From contig OZ020487.1 in assembly GCA_963971405.1 (NCBI GenBank), forward strand, positions 21,809,371-21,873,370: a stretch of DNA of 64,000 nt. The letters are read 5' to 3'. Shown here one piece after another: positions 48,084 to 60,693 of the stretch. The notes under the pieces were generated by a model that had not been told where the DNA came from, did not search any database, and saw only the letters and a list, made by a program, of their open reading frames with translations. This DNA comes from Psococerastis gibbosa (taxonomy: Eukaryota; Arthropoda; Insecta; Psocodea; Psocidae). The translations under genes were made by a program, and so were the position numbers. Positions within the stretch are counted from its first letter, which is position 1. Every line of letters begins with the position of its first letter.

Positions 48084-48124
48084 CTGTAAAACAAAGAGAA
48101 AATAGTAAGTAAAAATTACTAACT

Positions 48125-48310
48125 TCTTTAAAGGTAATTTTTGTCACCTCTGCTTCCAAGGGGAGGGGAATGCCGATCACCTATTCAGCTGCTTTGGCGT
48201 AGACGACACAGGAGGGATTGCCCCAGCTCTACTATGCGGCATGGCGTCAAATGGCCTACCAGCCAAGGACGGGCGTTTGCTGAAGAAGAAGAAGAGGAAG
48301 AAGAAGAAGT
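48125..48310 (+). repeat. Repeat with (GAA)n tail
   Basis: A unit GAATGCCGATCACCTATTCA, GCTGCTTTGG, then a GAAGAAGAAGAGGAAGAAG tail. The simple 3' tail suggests a retroposon end, but I cannot name the family. Confidence 0.35.
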
Positions 48311-50934
48311 TTTGTCACCAGCTTCGGGTATATCGTAAAAAGTGGCGAATAGGGATGCATCGATAAATTGGGACAAAACTTTCGAGGGCCAAATACAGTT
48401 TTCATAGAAGTGAAACTTCATTCATTTGTGTCAGTTTCGCTTTAGTGCCCTCCGTTTTAGTTTCAATTTGTAGTTTCCATTATTTTAGTTTCGCTTCTAT
48501 GAAGATTTTAAATCTTGATGAATGTTCTTCCCCTTTAATAAATCAAATAATTTTTTTCCCCATGATCACTCTATTTTTCATTCTATTTCATACCTTATGA
48601 TTGTAATAATTTTAAATAAAATTACAACCTGATGTCTTATAGAAAACTCTACTACTAAACTCTAATAACTGAGTTTTTCCCCCCGATTCACCCAACCCAG
48701 TAGTGGCTATTCACCAGTTTTTAGGGTAGGTATTGTATACTCGTTCGCGTAAATAAGCCAAGTCCTGAACATTTTGTAACCTGAATAACATAGAGAGGTT
48801 TTAATTATTATTTATCTTTCAAACCTACATATACCCCAATCTCCCCAATCTTTGTCATTTAAGCGCGGTAGATAATCATTTTTTCATTTAGTGACAACTT
48901 TAGTTGGCATTTAATTTACCCATCGCTTTTAGTCCGTCTTTGCCTCATTAGGTCAAGATATTACCCTAACGGTGCTGAAATTACTCAAACAATTTGTGAC
49001 TTTGCCGATCTCCTATACTTTTACGTTAGTATAAGGAAAGCTTTTTTGTTGTGGAAATGATCAATTTCGATAGTTCGATAGTTATAGATATAGAACGGAT
49101 AGTTAGATAGATATATAGTTACAGTTAGATGGAATGGATCAGCACGGTTTGAGGCCCCATGAACAAAATGAGTGATTTTTGCGAAATACCTGTCTTTGGT
49201 GACATTCGAAATGTAGGTTTACAAAAATATTCTCCTGGGGGGTTTTATACCCCAAAACATACCAAAAACTTATTCTCAAAATTATTTCTTTTTTATTCTG
49301 TGTATTGTAACTTAGTTGTTATTAATGTTAAAAAACCCAATAACACTTGTACCGGTTCTTTGATATTGTATTCTCAATATCGATTTATTTTCCTTGTGAA
49401 CTATTTTTTCGTCATTATACATGTACAGTAGGTAGTTCTATATATAATACATAAGCCTTTCCGGTGTCCTTTTTGAGTTTGTTGCGTTGCCAGTTGATGA
49501 CGCAACCCATGACTGTCAAAATAGTTTCCAGCAGACGGGGGTTAACGACTGTCCGGAAGGTCAACACAGAGGCACATTCCCAAATTATCTACGCACCGTC
49601 TCATTGAAATATTGTAGGAATTACTTCGGTCACTCAGCATTGCCCTTATTACCCGTGTCTTACATTATCTCCGTCTCAACCCCTCTTTGTTTCCGGAAAC
49701 CAATTTTTTTAAATATATTTTCTACCATTAGCTACAGGCGTACTTGTGATGTATGCGTAACTTATATAGAGTTGTAAAATTGGCCGAAAAGCCAGAATTT
49801 CCATAACACACAGTACTGCTCTTTAGTTACAACCCACAATGGCAGATTCTTGAAGCAATTCGGTAGCTTACTTTATCTTTTTGACAATCTCAAACCCCTC
49901 TACTAGGGAGAAGTATAAGAGCTAACAATAAATAAATAAATGCATTTATTTCCTTCCATAAAGGCGGTTTGAGGTAGGTACGCATATTGACGGTAAGTGA
50001 TCATTGTGCCCCAATGCCTTTGTTCTGACCTGAGCTGTTAATTATTTGGTTTGCCGTTGACATGCCTGATATCGTCAAAGCGTCCATCAAATCGATCAAT
50101 GCTTACTTTGTCTATTCTCTATTAGTTCACTCAGACATAAATTAGTTGTCGTGGGCCAAAAACGGTTGCCATCCATAATGTAGATAGTGCTACGAGGTCT
50201 AATGACCGATAGTGTGGAATGAAAAATGAACGTCCATCCTGCTACTCTTAACAAAATTAATTGAGTCATTTTGCGCCGCTGCATCAAAGCATAAATTAAT
50301 TTCATCTGATTTACCGAGTTAGAAAAAGCCAGACCTTTCTAATTTGCAAATACGCGACGATGAGAGCTGTAAAACAACAACCATTATTCAATGTGTAATT
50401 TGCTCTGATAAACGAGTCTTCTGAATAGGAGAGGAAAAGTGATTATTTTAATAAGCAGTTTAAACAGTAAAACTACGCGGTCCGTTTAATAAACGATATG
50501 CAATAATTTAGACAACTTTGTGTGATGGTGAGGCGTTGATTTTTGTGTTTAAAATTCATGAGCATCGCTGCGATTTAATCGCAAACATTTGAGTCTCTCA
50601 ATTGCAGGGGCGCCAATTCAGGTTTCGGTTGGAGATATTTTCAAAATCAAAGTAGAAATACGCCTGTGTTGAAAGCATTCTGTAGTCAGTGCAGTTGAAA
50701 ATAAAGACTTCTTAAAGAATTGAGATTGTATCGACAAAGTAATATTGCTATTAACGCCAAAGAGGGGGTTCGATGGTCTCCCCCGGGGGAGCGCTTTGAA
50801 TAACTAGGTGGGACAGTGGATTTTACGAATTCTAACATTACTGAAGTTTACATTTTACAGACGAAGACTTATTCATAATATTGCAAACAAAATGGAAATG
50901 CTTTAGAAACCTAGGTGTGAAATCATTGGCGTAA

Positions 50935-51920
50935 ATAGGGGGGTCCTGAGGAGGCTTAGCCCCCCCCCCAGGTCCACCCGTAGCCCCCCAGGATTTCTGG
51001 TGACAAAGACGTTATGGAGGCTCAAGGCATAGTATCCACAATAATGAAAGGGAAATTAATTCTTAGTATGCTTACTTTACATTTAAAAAAATCAACATAT
51101 TGACCAAGTACTTTCACAAAAAAAATATTACTCAATATGCTTAAAACCCCAATACTTCTAACCTATTTTTTAAAATTTTTTCATCGGGGGAGACCCCGGG
51201 CCCCCGTCAGTGGTAAGTTTATTCGTCTGTAAAATCTCAACTATACTGCTTGCAAAATGCGTAAAACCTCCCTAATTTAGGCCTATTCTTAATTTTTTTT
51301 CTCCGGGGCAGACCCCCGGGCCCCCCTGAATAGTAGGTTTATTTGTCGTCATAATATGTCAATTGTACTGCTTGCATACATTGGCGTAAATGAGGAGGTC
51401 CTGGGCTAAGCCTCCCCCTCAAAAGCACCCTTAGCCCCCCCCCCCCAAGATTTCTGGTGACAAAGACGTTATGGAGGCGAAAAGCCAATACAACCCACAA
51501 TAACGAAAGGGAAATTAATTCTTGGTGTACTTATTTCACATGAAAGACATCAAGAAAAAAATCAACATATTGACCAAGTACTTTCACAAAAGTATATTAC
51601 TCAAAATGCTTTAAACACCAATATTTCAGACCTATTTTTTCAAATTTTTTCTTCGGGGAGACCCCCTCAGTGATGAGTTTATTCGTCTGTAAAATCTCAA
51701 CTATACTGCTTGCAAAATGCGTAAAACCTCCCTAATTTGGGCCTATTCATCAATTGTTTTCTCCGGGGGAGACCCCCGGCCCCCCTTTCTCCAGGGTGGA
51801 TTATTCGTAAAACCTCACTAATTTGGGCCCATTTCTCGATTTTTTTTTTCTCCGGGGATCAAAGTCTTGGGGTCCTAAAGCCCCCCCCCCCCCCTAGAAA
51901 TTTTGGGAATTTTCGCCAAT
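50935..51920 (+). mobile_element. G/C-run-rich element with ATTGGCG ends and internal tandem duplication
   Basis: Starts ATTGGCGTAAATAGGGGGGT and ends TTTCGCCAAT. A second start, ATTGGCGTAAATGAGG, lies at 51380. Blocks TTTCTGGTGACAAAGACGTT and CAACATATTGACCAAGTACT occur in both halves. Multiple GGGGGAGACCCCCGG motifs and C runs. No ORF. The 17670-17999 copy is a fragment. Confidence 0.65.
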
Positions 51921-52472
51921 GCGTGAAATCGTGTTTTTTTAGACGAGGCCTACCTATCAAAGTTTGAAATGGCAACATGGATAGCAAAAAATAAGTCATA
52001 CGTGTACATCAGAGAATATCCAATTAAATGAATCAAAATATTTTTTTACTAAGCTTCTACTTCACATCCAATATAGGGTTTCTCTCGTGACTTCGTGGAA
52101 ACGAAACATTATGTGTAAACTATTAAAATCAAACAAATTTGCAGAATTTCTACAAATATTTATATTTATATTAATAATAATTACTAAATATATATATGTT
52201 TTACGTGTGTATTAAACATCAGTAGATTATTCTTCTGATACCTGAAACATCTGTCGGTCTGTTCTACAATACTACCGCAAGTCCTAAAACTGAGAAGGTG
52301 ATTGCTAGTTATTTTCGTCAAGAGAATGTTGACTTTCACTAAAAAATTTGGCATTAAAGATACTTATACTAAAATATACAAAATAGACAGATTTTTGCGT
52401 TATGTTAAAATCTTAGCTCAAAAATAACTTTGGGCCGCGACCACGGCCACGTTCAAAAATTTTTCGTTGAGG

Positions 52473-52564
52473 AGTGCTGTCCGGTACCGCTGTGCATTGG
52501 TAGAAGGAAATGCTGTCTAGTTTTCGTTACGGTTTATATCCAAGCGTTACTGGGACCGGGCAAT
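52473..52564. mobile_element. MITE fragment, GGTCCCAYYATnGCTTGAAAAGT family
   Basis: GTGCTGTCCGGTACCGCTGT, GCATTGGTAGAAGGAAA and the end AAGCGTTACTGGGACCGGGC resemble 54333-54439. Confidence 0.5.
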
Positions 52565-53349
52565 AGTTAGCAATTCTGTAGAGTTGTGGTCTCCTAACTG
52601 GTTTGAATTGCGGTAGCTGCTTACTCAGCAGTGACAAAGTGGGAGAATAGAAGCCGAAATAAAAAAAGTAAATTGAGATAAATGTAAAATACAGTGAAAC
52701 GTATGTTGACTCATTTAATTTCACATTTCAATGATTCATGAGCTTTTCCACATTACCAAAGTGGGTAATGGGTACCATTAATATTAATATACCGATATTA
52801 ATTAAGGTGGGTATATGAATAAATATCGTCATTATTTGTGATGCCATCTTAGGGCTTGATAAAGTTTCTGGATTATAAATTAACAAGCTAAAAACACTAT
52901 GTAGCAAAATTGGCAAACTATCAAGAATGCGTTTGCAGACGTCAGAAGTCAAAACGTTTTCTTTTAATTTTCCTCGAAGCCCCAAAGTTTAATTTCCATG
53001 TCATTTTCACGAACAGGTTATTAAAAAATGTTTGGCTATGTTCCAAAACGTGTGAGATTTGAAAGTGAACTTTTTATTTATAAAACGAAAAGCAAACCTT
53101 GGTTATAATGTAAATGTTTCATAAATGTTTAAATCATTTCATGTCAGTGAGTGACCTCGATACGGAAAATGGAACATTTCCATGAAAAATTGCACTTGTA
53201 GTTAATTCCGTGTTATCAGTACAGCCAGGTAAAGTACAATAATTGGATTATGTTTAATTTTTGCAATGTGGAATTAAACGTGCACAGGGGGAAATTAATA
53301 GTACAACATACTAATAACCAATATTTCAACAGAGAATACAAAAATAAAA

Positions 53350-53520
53350 AACTATGTAGGCCTAGTACATTTCTTCGATGGCCAGGTGGTAACGTGCTTG
53401 CATTTGTGCGAGTCTTTACACGCCATGCAATCGGAGACGTGTCGTTCTCTTCACGGGTAATAATAACCTACAGAGGCGACTGAAAAGGTCAATCAGATAC
53501 ATTCATTAAATTGTTTGTTT
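53350..53520 (+). mobile_element. SINE family C, second copy
   Basis: GGCCAGGTGGTAACGTGCTT, TTGTGCGAGTCTTTACACGC, ACAGAGGCGACTGAAAAGG and ATACATTCATTAAATTGTTT match 45224-45385. It abuts the family A SINE that starts at 53526. Confidence 0.6.
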
Positions 53521-53525
53521 GCAAT

Positions 53526-53740
53526 CAGGACATGTAGAGTTGTGGTACGGACTCTGACTTTCACCTGAAAGGTTGTTGGTTCGAGTCTTACGCTTTCTGG
53601 CCATGCTTCGGAGGGCATGTAAAGGAGGCGGTCCCGGGCCTTCCTAGTTGAGTGTAAGAGAGGGCTTTATAGCCCTAACTCCGCTAGGCTGGCTTAGTAA
53701 TAGAACAAAAAAAGTCCTTATTTATTTATTTATTTATCTT
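53526..53740 (+). mobile_element. tRNA-derived SINE, family A, most complete copy
   Basis: CAGGACATGTAGAGTTGTGG (A-box region), CCTGAAAGGTTGTTGGTTCG and AGTC (B box), TTCGGAGGGCATGTAAAGGA, GGTCCCGGGCCTTCCTAGTT, GGGCTTTATAGCCCTAACTC, GGCTTAGTAATAGAACAAAA and an ATTT-repeat tail. Serves as a reference for the family here. Confidence 0.88.
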
Positions 53741-54040
53741 TTTAAAAAATAAAAATAATAAAAAATAAAAACATTTATAGCTTCAGGTATGTTTTAGGTG
53801 CTAATTCGAGTGAAAGACAGAACAGGGTGCTTTCCGAAGAAAGGTTTTGAATTTAAGACTTAAAAAAATGATACTATGGAGAATCTGTGCCTCAATGCAT
53901 TCCATACCATGCCATTATTATGGCGTAGTATTCTGCAATAGTCCCTTCAAACCAGTACTTTAGGATAGGAAAAATCTATGGGCAGTCGATATTTAACCAC
54001 GAGACAATTAATTACCATGAAACTACTAATTACGGTAGCT

Positions 54041-54166
54041 ACTTCCCGACCACGATAGGTTGACATTTGGAACACTTATAAAAATCGAATAAACTCGGTG
54101 TTCCACTTATGCAAAGTTTTGAATAAACAAAGTGTTCCAAATGTCATACTATCGTGGTCGGGTAGT
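54041..54166. mobile_element. Near-perfect palindromic MITE, ACTACCCGACCACGATAG ends
   Basis: ACTTCCCGACCACGATAGG at the left and CTATCGTGGTCGGGTAGT at the right are inverse, as are TGACATTTGGAACACTT and AAGTGTTCCAAATGTCA. It interrupts an older repeat whose parts (GAAACTACTAATTACGG; AAAGCATGTACGGGCTCACT) resemble sequence near 32220-32330 and 35935-35985. Confidence 0.72.
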
Positions 54167-54332
54167 AATTGATAATTAGGAAAGCATGTACGGGCTCACT
54201 GGTACCAGTTATTTGAAATGTTCTGGTAAGCAAAATGCCCGGCAACCCCGTTTCCTCCCCTACCGGTCAAGATAATGGGCCCATTTAGGAAACCACATTG
54301 CACTGGCAATACAATTAAGGTTGATCAGTTGA

Positions 54333-54439
54333 GGGGCGATCATCGTCTCGATAAGAAACACTGCACGGCACCGCTATCCATTGGTAGATAGGATTATTCC
54401 TTACTAATACTTTTCAAGCGATAGTGGGACCGCGCCTTA
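54333..54439. mobile_element. MITE, GGTCCCAYYATnGCTTGAAAAGT family
   Basis: The right end ACTTTTCAAGCGATAGTGGG, ACCGCGCCTT; centre GCACGGCACCGCTATCC; left end GGGCGATCATCGTCTCGATA. Same family as 5185-5262. Confidence 0.6.
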
Positions 54440-55616
54440 AAGCACCAGCGATCCTCCAACTCTCTTGAAACAGGCACTGGTGGGAAGAACAGGTTAAGTT
54501 TACAATAATCCATGTTTGACTGCCGGAGGGCGAGCACCTACTTACTACGAGTAATTGTTAAGCAGACATGCTTTTTGCAAGATTTAGCCTGACCACACAA
54601 TGGTTGAATAGCAACTACAGTAGATAGATCACTCGTGTTTTCAACTGAACCAAAACTCAGTCACACACTCACACCTGAACAAAACAGACCCTATTATTTC
54701 AATTCTATACCATAGAAATGTTTATAAATGTTTCATTTAAGTGATTTAACCCAAGAGATACTCTACTTAAAGTAAATCATTTTTCTGATGAAACAGACTT
54801 ATCTGTTACTAACACGTCTAAATAGCCCTTCTACGAGCAAATCGACGCTCGTAATGGAGGACATTATATTAAGTAGGTACCTAAATCTGACGGGAAACTC
54901 ATCACACATTCCCCCCCCCCCAAAAAAAAAGAAATACACCCAAACAGACAAAAGTCGAATTAGTTTTGTTCTATTACGGATATTAGGTGTAGAATGTAAA
55001 TGGTTTGAGTTGGCGCCTCGATTCATCTCTCACGGCTAGTTGGTTTCCAATCGATTTGGATCGGAGCTCGCCGACCGGAACGATCCCATGTCTGCTCCAT
55101 GGATCAGCCGAAGCACCAATCCAATCCGGGGTCGAAGGACGCTGCTATGTTAAATTACTTTGACATGATGATCGTCCCCTCTTTCAAATTAATCAACATT
55201 GCCTTCTTAAATTTAATAAAGTCATTTATTATTAAATATATGGCACGTGACCCAGACCCTTTATGTGCTACTTTCTACAAACATGAATGTATGATTGCTG
55301 CAGCGGCGTGAGGGTGATAGAAATTGGAGAGGGTGTGTCAATTGTAATTCTGCAGTGTTGTGGTTAGATTTCTGTATTAGCAAATTTTTGCAATGGCTGT
55401 AGCAATTTTATTGCACCATGTACAAAAATACAATCTAAAATCTCATCTGAGGAAGGACAAACCTTCATGTTTTCATACGTGTTAGTGCAACCATACGCTA
55501 CTGAATAATAAAGTTAGTTAACTTGTACTAATATTTCAATGGAGTGCAGTTTTTCATGTTTTTTAAATACAGTATAATAATCAGTTTCCAAATGAAGTAT
55601 ACTTCTGAAAGCCCAT

Positions 55617-55744
55617 TAAGGCGCTTATCCCACCGTGTGAACTATTGACGTGGTAGCAGATCATTTTTTACATTGTCTTGAATGTCTGCTACCACGTCAA
55701 ACACGTCAATAGTAAACTATTGACGTCGGTGGAATAAGCGCCTA
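55617..55744. mobile_element. Foldback element, small
   Basis: Ends AAGGCGCTTATCCCACC and GGTGGAATAAGCGCCT, arms GAACTATTGACGTGGTAGCA with their inverse, and the core TGTCTTGAATGTCTGCTACC. Shares ends and core with 43452 and 15271 but has its own arm sequence. Confidence 0.72.
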
Positions 55745-56110
55745 TGTAGTTTTGTAAGCTGCTGCTAAATTTGAAACAGAAGTGGTTATGTTTTGACCAT
55801 TATAAAAACTATACGGTATTACTAGTGACTATTAATGTTAGTTACCTTGTACTATTGTAGTATTTCAACGGAGTGCAGTACAGTATAATCAGTTTCCAAA
55901 TGAAGTATACTTTTGGAAGCCCGTTAAATATTTTTGGAAACTGCTGCTAAATATGAAACAGAAGTACCGGTAGTCATGTTTTGACCATTTGATTTGGTAA
56001 TGCTGACTCTCATTGCTGACATTTCAGCCCTGACATTTACCCCCACTGACATTTTGCATCAGGTAATCAGGCGTCCTCTTTGCCACGTGTATAGGCCTAC
56101 GCGTATTTGC

Positions 56111-56512
56111 TAAGGCGGGGTTTCCCCCGACCTCTCGTTGCAGAATGCACATACGTTGACGTGGTAGCAGACATTCAGACATTCAAGACTTAGGCGGGGT
56201 TTCCACCGACCTCTCATTGCAGAATGCAAATGACATTGACGGAAATTTGAATTTTTCTTTTTATAGAAATCTATTAAAATGTTTGTACTTAACATATCCC
56301 ATGACGCCATTGTTTAATTTTAGTTTGTTTTTTTGTGATTTTACTCTATGATCATTGATCAATTTTAACTATGGCATAGAGTAAAACACAAATTTCCGTC
56401 AATGTCATTTGCATTCTGCAGGTCGGTGGAAACCCCGCCTTTATTAATGATATCTGCTACCACGTCAACGTATGTGCATTCTGCAATGAGAAGTCGGTGG
56501 AAACCCCGCCTA
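56111..56512. mobile_element. Nested foldback element (two palindromes)
   Basis: Outer TAAGGCGGGGTTTCCCCCGA ... GTCGGTGGAAACCCCGCCTA with CATACGTTGACGTGGTAGCA arms. Inner TTAGGCGGGGTTTCCACCGA ... CGGTGGAAACCCCGCCTTTA with CATTGACGGAAATTTG arms. Both palindromes carry GCATTCTGCAATGAGA-type ends. The inner unit matches 18000-18264. Confidence 0.75.
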
Positions 56513-56969
56513 TGTTTCATCAGCATGGCACACTGGGTATTCTATGGAATCTGTATGGCACAAAATATAATAAGTGTCTCTTTGAAAATTACAATATGTT
56601 CTCCTTTTATCAATATACGAGTACATAGTTACGAGTATATACAATACATGTCCTGGTTGCCAAGAGTTGTTACAAAATCTTAGTTTTTGTCACTAAGTCG
56701 TCTATTGGCAGACAGGCGAGGCTGCGGAACTTGGAGGGCGGTCCGCACTCATCCCGGAAGTGTAGTAGTGGAATCGGCAGCGGGCCATCCCGACCGTGAC
56801 GGATGACGAATCTGCTTCCAATTTCCATGTGATCTCACCAGCCCGCTCAATTTAGCGGCCAGACTCAAAATAAGACGCTCTGCTCACAAGTCCCAATCAG
56901 CCTCTCTAACTCCAGAGGCTATCTTGCCTTCAATTTTGACATCATGAATCCTATTTAAATGTAAATTAT

Positions 56970-57015
56970 ATACATTTATATATTATATATATATATATAT
57001 ATTATATTATAACTT
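56970..57015. repeat. TA microsatellite
   Basis: (TA)n-rich tract. A shorter one lies at 2571-2590. Confidence 0.8.
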
Positions 57016-57160
57016 ATGACTCGTACCCGCGGTTAAGTCATGCTGTCGTCTTTTAGGCTATATCTCGTCAATGGTTGTCTCAGTTTGTCCATACTTTTGC
57101 TAGTAGCCGGTGTATGTTAACATCAAGGACTTGTAGCTATTTTCCAGCAGCCAAAATTCA
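57015..57160 (-). repeat. Dispersed repeat family D (minus)
   Basis: GGTTAAGTCATGCTGTCGTC, ATCTCGTCAATGG and TAGTAGCCGGTGTATGTTAA, CATCAAGGAC: the inverse of the family 3' blocks at 27110-27227. Confidence 0.55.
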
Positions 57161-58221
57161 TATGGGAGGAATACCAATAATGGCCGAAAAATCATTGGCC
57201 GGGCAAGTTTTAACGGGTTTACAAGTAGGTGAAGTAGGCAAAAAGTTCTTCCAATAATAATATTGTGGTCAGGCTAGAAATTACTTCGCTAAAGAAAGTT
57301 TTGGAAATTTCAGGAGGAGTTCAGATCCCAGGACCCCCTCCATGTGGTTGCGCGACACTGATAATAATAATACTCATATTAGTATTATAACATTTTTGCA
57401 CATTTTTCATCTTAAGCAAGCTATATTCGCAGCCAGGCATGAAGTCCCACAAGTGATCCTTCATCGCTCTTAGAACGTGTTAGAACACTCCCGTCGATGG
57501 GCGATGTTGGGTTGTGGTCCGGATCAGTTCATTTGGAGACAGGTAGAGAGGTAGACTTTGAAACGGAAACGGCTTGAAACTCGACTGAAAGAGGAAAAGT
57601 GGGTCCACCCAAACCTAAACTACTGGGTACCATACCTTCTTTGGCTGACCACAACAACCAAAATAGAGCAATGTTCCAGAGATAGGACGCTTAAATCAGT
57701 CCTCAGGCCTAGACTCTCAATGGATTGCCGTGCCACTGCGTTTTATTTTGGAAACGAGCGTTGTTTGATTTCCGAGTTGCAGGCTTTGGCCTCTTCCCGG
57801 TGTTGAAATAAGGATTGGCCGCTAGATGTTTCCACTTGGCATTGCCCAGGGTACGCCCGATCGATTTTTTACCCTCGTGTATAAAAAGCGATCTTCGGGG
57901 AGGCTTCTTTCCTGTAGTAGCCTTGGAAACGAGTGAAAAAGAGTCGGTTGCAGGAATCCTTGCCGGTGTATGAATGGACGACTTTATAGATCAACAGCCT
58001 TTTAGCAGCAGCGGGCCTACTATGCCGTTTGGTATTAACCTTAACCTGGGATAAAAAATTTAAACAAGATAATTTTAGATTGGAAACTGCTATTCAAAAT
58101 TGTTTTGTTTACATTATTAACCCCAGATTAAGTTAATATTAAACGGTTTAGTAGGCCCGTAGGATACACTACGTCAACGCTTAAACTCCGAGAATAAGTT
58201 AAATTTGGTACGTGTACGTGT

Positions 58222-58461
58222 GCCGGCCGCCATACCAAGTTGAATCTAGAGGACCAGAGCAGGTTCAAAGCTGCAGATAAATTGATCGTGTGCACAGTAC
58301 CGGTAGGGAAACATGGTAGGACTTGTCCTGGTCACCTCCGAACTAATCGTGTGACTTGACTGTGTTTCCCAAGTGGTTCGGAATCCACTATAATCAGGAG
58401 GTCCACTGGAGTCCTATGGGCCCACACCGTGGCCTGGGACTGTGTCAAACCATACTACTAC
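58222..58461 (+). mobile_element. Retroposon family E, longest copy, 13-bp duplication
   Basis: Flanked by TACGTGTACGTGT at 58209-58221 and 58462-58474. The 240-bp body starts GCCGGCCGCCATACCAAG, about 35 bases longer at the 5' side than the 22655 copy, and ends in a short (TAC)n tail. No long ORF. It may itself be truncated. Confidence 0.85.
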
Positions 58462-59140
58462 TACGTGTACGTGTTACGGATGCAGCGTTTCTTCCAGTTT
58501 ATCGTTAAAAAAAACACGAAACGTATGTTAAAAATTTAGTGCCTCGTGCAGGTTAAGAAGCAAATACATACCTATGTCACTTTTTGGACATGTTTATGAC
58601 TCTTTAGGCTAATCACGGAGTACCATAAACATGATCCCGTCAAAAGCTGTTGGTGTGCAAGTAAAAAGTAAACACAAAGTCGTGTAATAAAGTTAATTGC
58701 ACCTGGAGGGGATTTGAACTGTCTCCCCCACCAGAATCCTGCTGCATAAAACGTATTCGGTTATGGACTGCATCCAATTCCGATGTGACAGTTATTTTTA
58801 TTATCCCTATAACATATTTTATTATATTATTACTGTTTTCGTATTTGTGGCAGGCTATAATCGTGTGTAAGCAACATCCAGCGGAATCAATGTGTTGACA
58901 GTAAAATTCATCTACTACTTTCCTTTTGCTTATTTATAATGCCAGTCCGGCAACATGTCTACAGTATATTTTGTCCTACAGTGGGGTGAAGTTTTGTGTA
59001 GGTACTTATGCCTTGTGGCCCATTGTGCCCCTGCTGAGTATCACTACCTATATTTGTTCCTTAAGACCATTTTCCTTTTAATTAATCTTGCCAAAATTCG
59101 ACCCTTGTCTGGTTAATTTGCCTCTAGTTCATGCTGCCTA

Positions 59141-59197
59141 GTGTCCTATGGGCCCTCACCGTGGCCTGGGACTCTGCCAAAAATCTACTACTACTAC
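59141..59197 (+). mobile_element. Retroposon family E, 57-bp 3' end, 12-bp duplication
   Basis: TCATGCTGCCTA at 59129-59140 and 59198-59209 brackets only the last part of the element (GTGTCCTATGGGCCCTCACC ... tail). A third, severely 5'-truncated insertion. Confidence 0.85.
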
Positions 59198-60150
59198 TCA
59201 TGCTGCCTAACAAAATCATATATTGGCTTAGCTATATACCCTGGGTGGGCATTTTCATAGCCGCTCAATAACCGACTCACACAATTGCCAACTTCCCATC
59301 AGACTAGCTAGCTAGCTATATATATGGCTGTACCTTGACCAGATCGATGTTTACACCGAATGAATTAGGTACAGTATTGTACATTTAGCGGAGATTAGAT
59401 TCAGGTTCCTTGTGATGCTGCAATGGGCTAAATACGTAAAAATTGTTATTTAAAAAATGCAATTTACCAGAAAAATTAATTATTGTTAGAGATGGACTCG
59501 TCTACCTAGTGAACACAGTAGCCTACTCCCATTATACAGTGTATCTTTTCTGCAACTACTTTAACGAAATTGGGAAAAAAGTATTTGGTAAGTTTATTAC
59601 TGTATGTACTATGTAGGCTACTATTCAATTATCAAAAGTCCATTTAATTGCTGGCTATTTTTTCTTTGTGTTGTCGTTGGGTAATTTTTAAATTCTAAAA
59701 AATTGTATTAACGTATTACATTAATGTAAAAATTGTCATGGTTTCTGTAACAGGAACTTGTACATACGTACACGCGTGAATTTCACTTGCACTAAACGAT
59801 GGAACGCTCAATATTCTGAAAATGGGTATATACAGTACTATCGCACTATCCAAACTTTAGTAGTTGGCTTGAAACGTTTTCTCTTAAATAATTTCTTCAA
59901 AACAGATTGCAATCAACTCTATAGTTTTTATTGTATCGAAAAACTAGGATATTCTCTTTTGCCTGAGCCAATTGAAGATTGCGCCATTGTGGTGGTACGG
60001 GTACAGCATACCGTGGTTTGCGAAGGCTTATCGGAAGGCGTTGTCAATTACAAAACATTTATATTAATAGGGAGGTTACGAAGTTCATTATAACGAGGGA
60101 ATAACGCGATTAATTGTTTCAAAATTAAATATTTTTAGCACTGGGAAGCA

Positions 60151-60345
60151 CTTAAGTAGAGTAGTTGTACAGACTCTGTCTTTCACCCGAAAGGTTGTTG
60201 GCTCGAGCCCCACACTTGCTACATTTTCTGGCCATGTTTTGGAGGGCATGTAAAGCAGTCGGTCCTGGGCTTTCCTAGTTGAGCGTCCGCTATGTTGCCT
60301 TATTAATAGAACAAAAGTCAATATTTATTTATATATTTATTTAAG
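60151..60345 (+). mobile_element. tRNA-derived SINE, family A (plus, 3' body deleted)
   Basis: GTAGAGTAGTTGTACAGACT, CACCCGAAAGGTTGTTGGCT, CGAGCCCC (B box), TTTTGGAGGGCATGTAAAGC, AGTTGAGCGTC, then directly AATAGAACAAAAGTC and a tail. The GGGCTTTATAGCCC hairpin block is missing. Confidence 0.78.
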
Positions 60346-60349
60346 TTAG

Positions 60350-60600
60350 GATTTTACTAAAAATAATTCGTGTACCCAACTTAAAGGTAGGCAGATATTT
60401 TTGTGAATCTACGTGTGCATACCGAATTTCATCAAAATCCATCAATTATAGATGGTTCACAAATCGACAAACAGACAGACATAAAGTAAAAACCACTTTT
60501 TTGGTTCCTGAGACCTCAAAACGTATAGTTCTATTGAAATCCCTAAATCGACAATTTCGACTATCACAGGCTTTCATTATACTAACATATAAGTAGGAAA
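60350..60600 (+). repeat. Dispersed repeat family F
   Basis: CGACAAACAGACAGAC, AAAGTAAAAACCACTTTTTT, GGTTCCTGAGACCTCAAAAC and CGACTATCACAGGCTTTC follow the block order of 10540-11145. Confidence 0.6.
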
Positions 60601-60693
60601 ACAAAAAATTTCTGGTAACCCCATGAGAAAACTTACATTGTAACTGCGGTTATTATGCCATAATACAAGTTTCTATTATATCACTTTGGGTCC

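Noticed and set aside
48141-48338. Plus-strand ORF ending in poly-Glu
   Set aside because: The poly-Glu is only the (GAA)n tail of a repeat.
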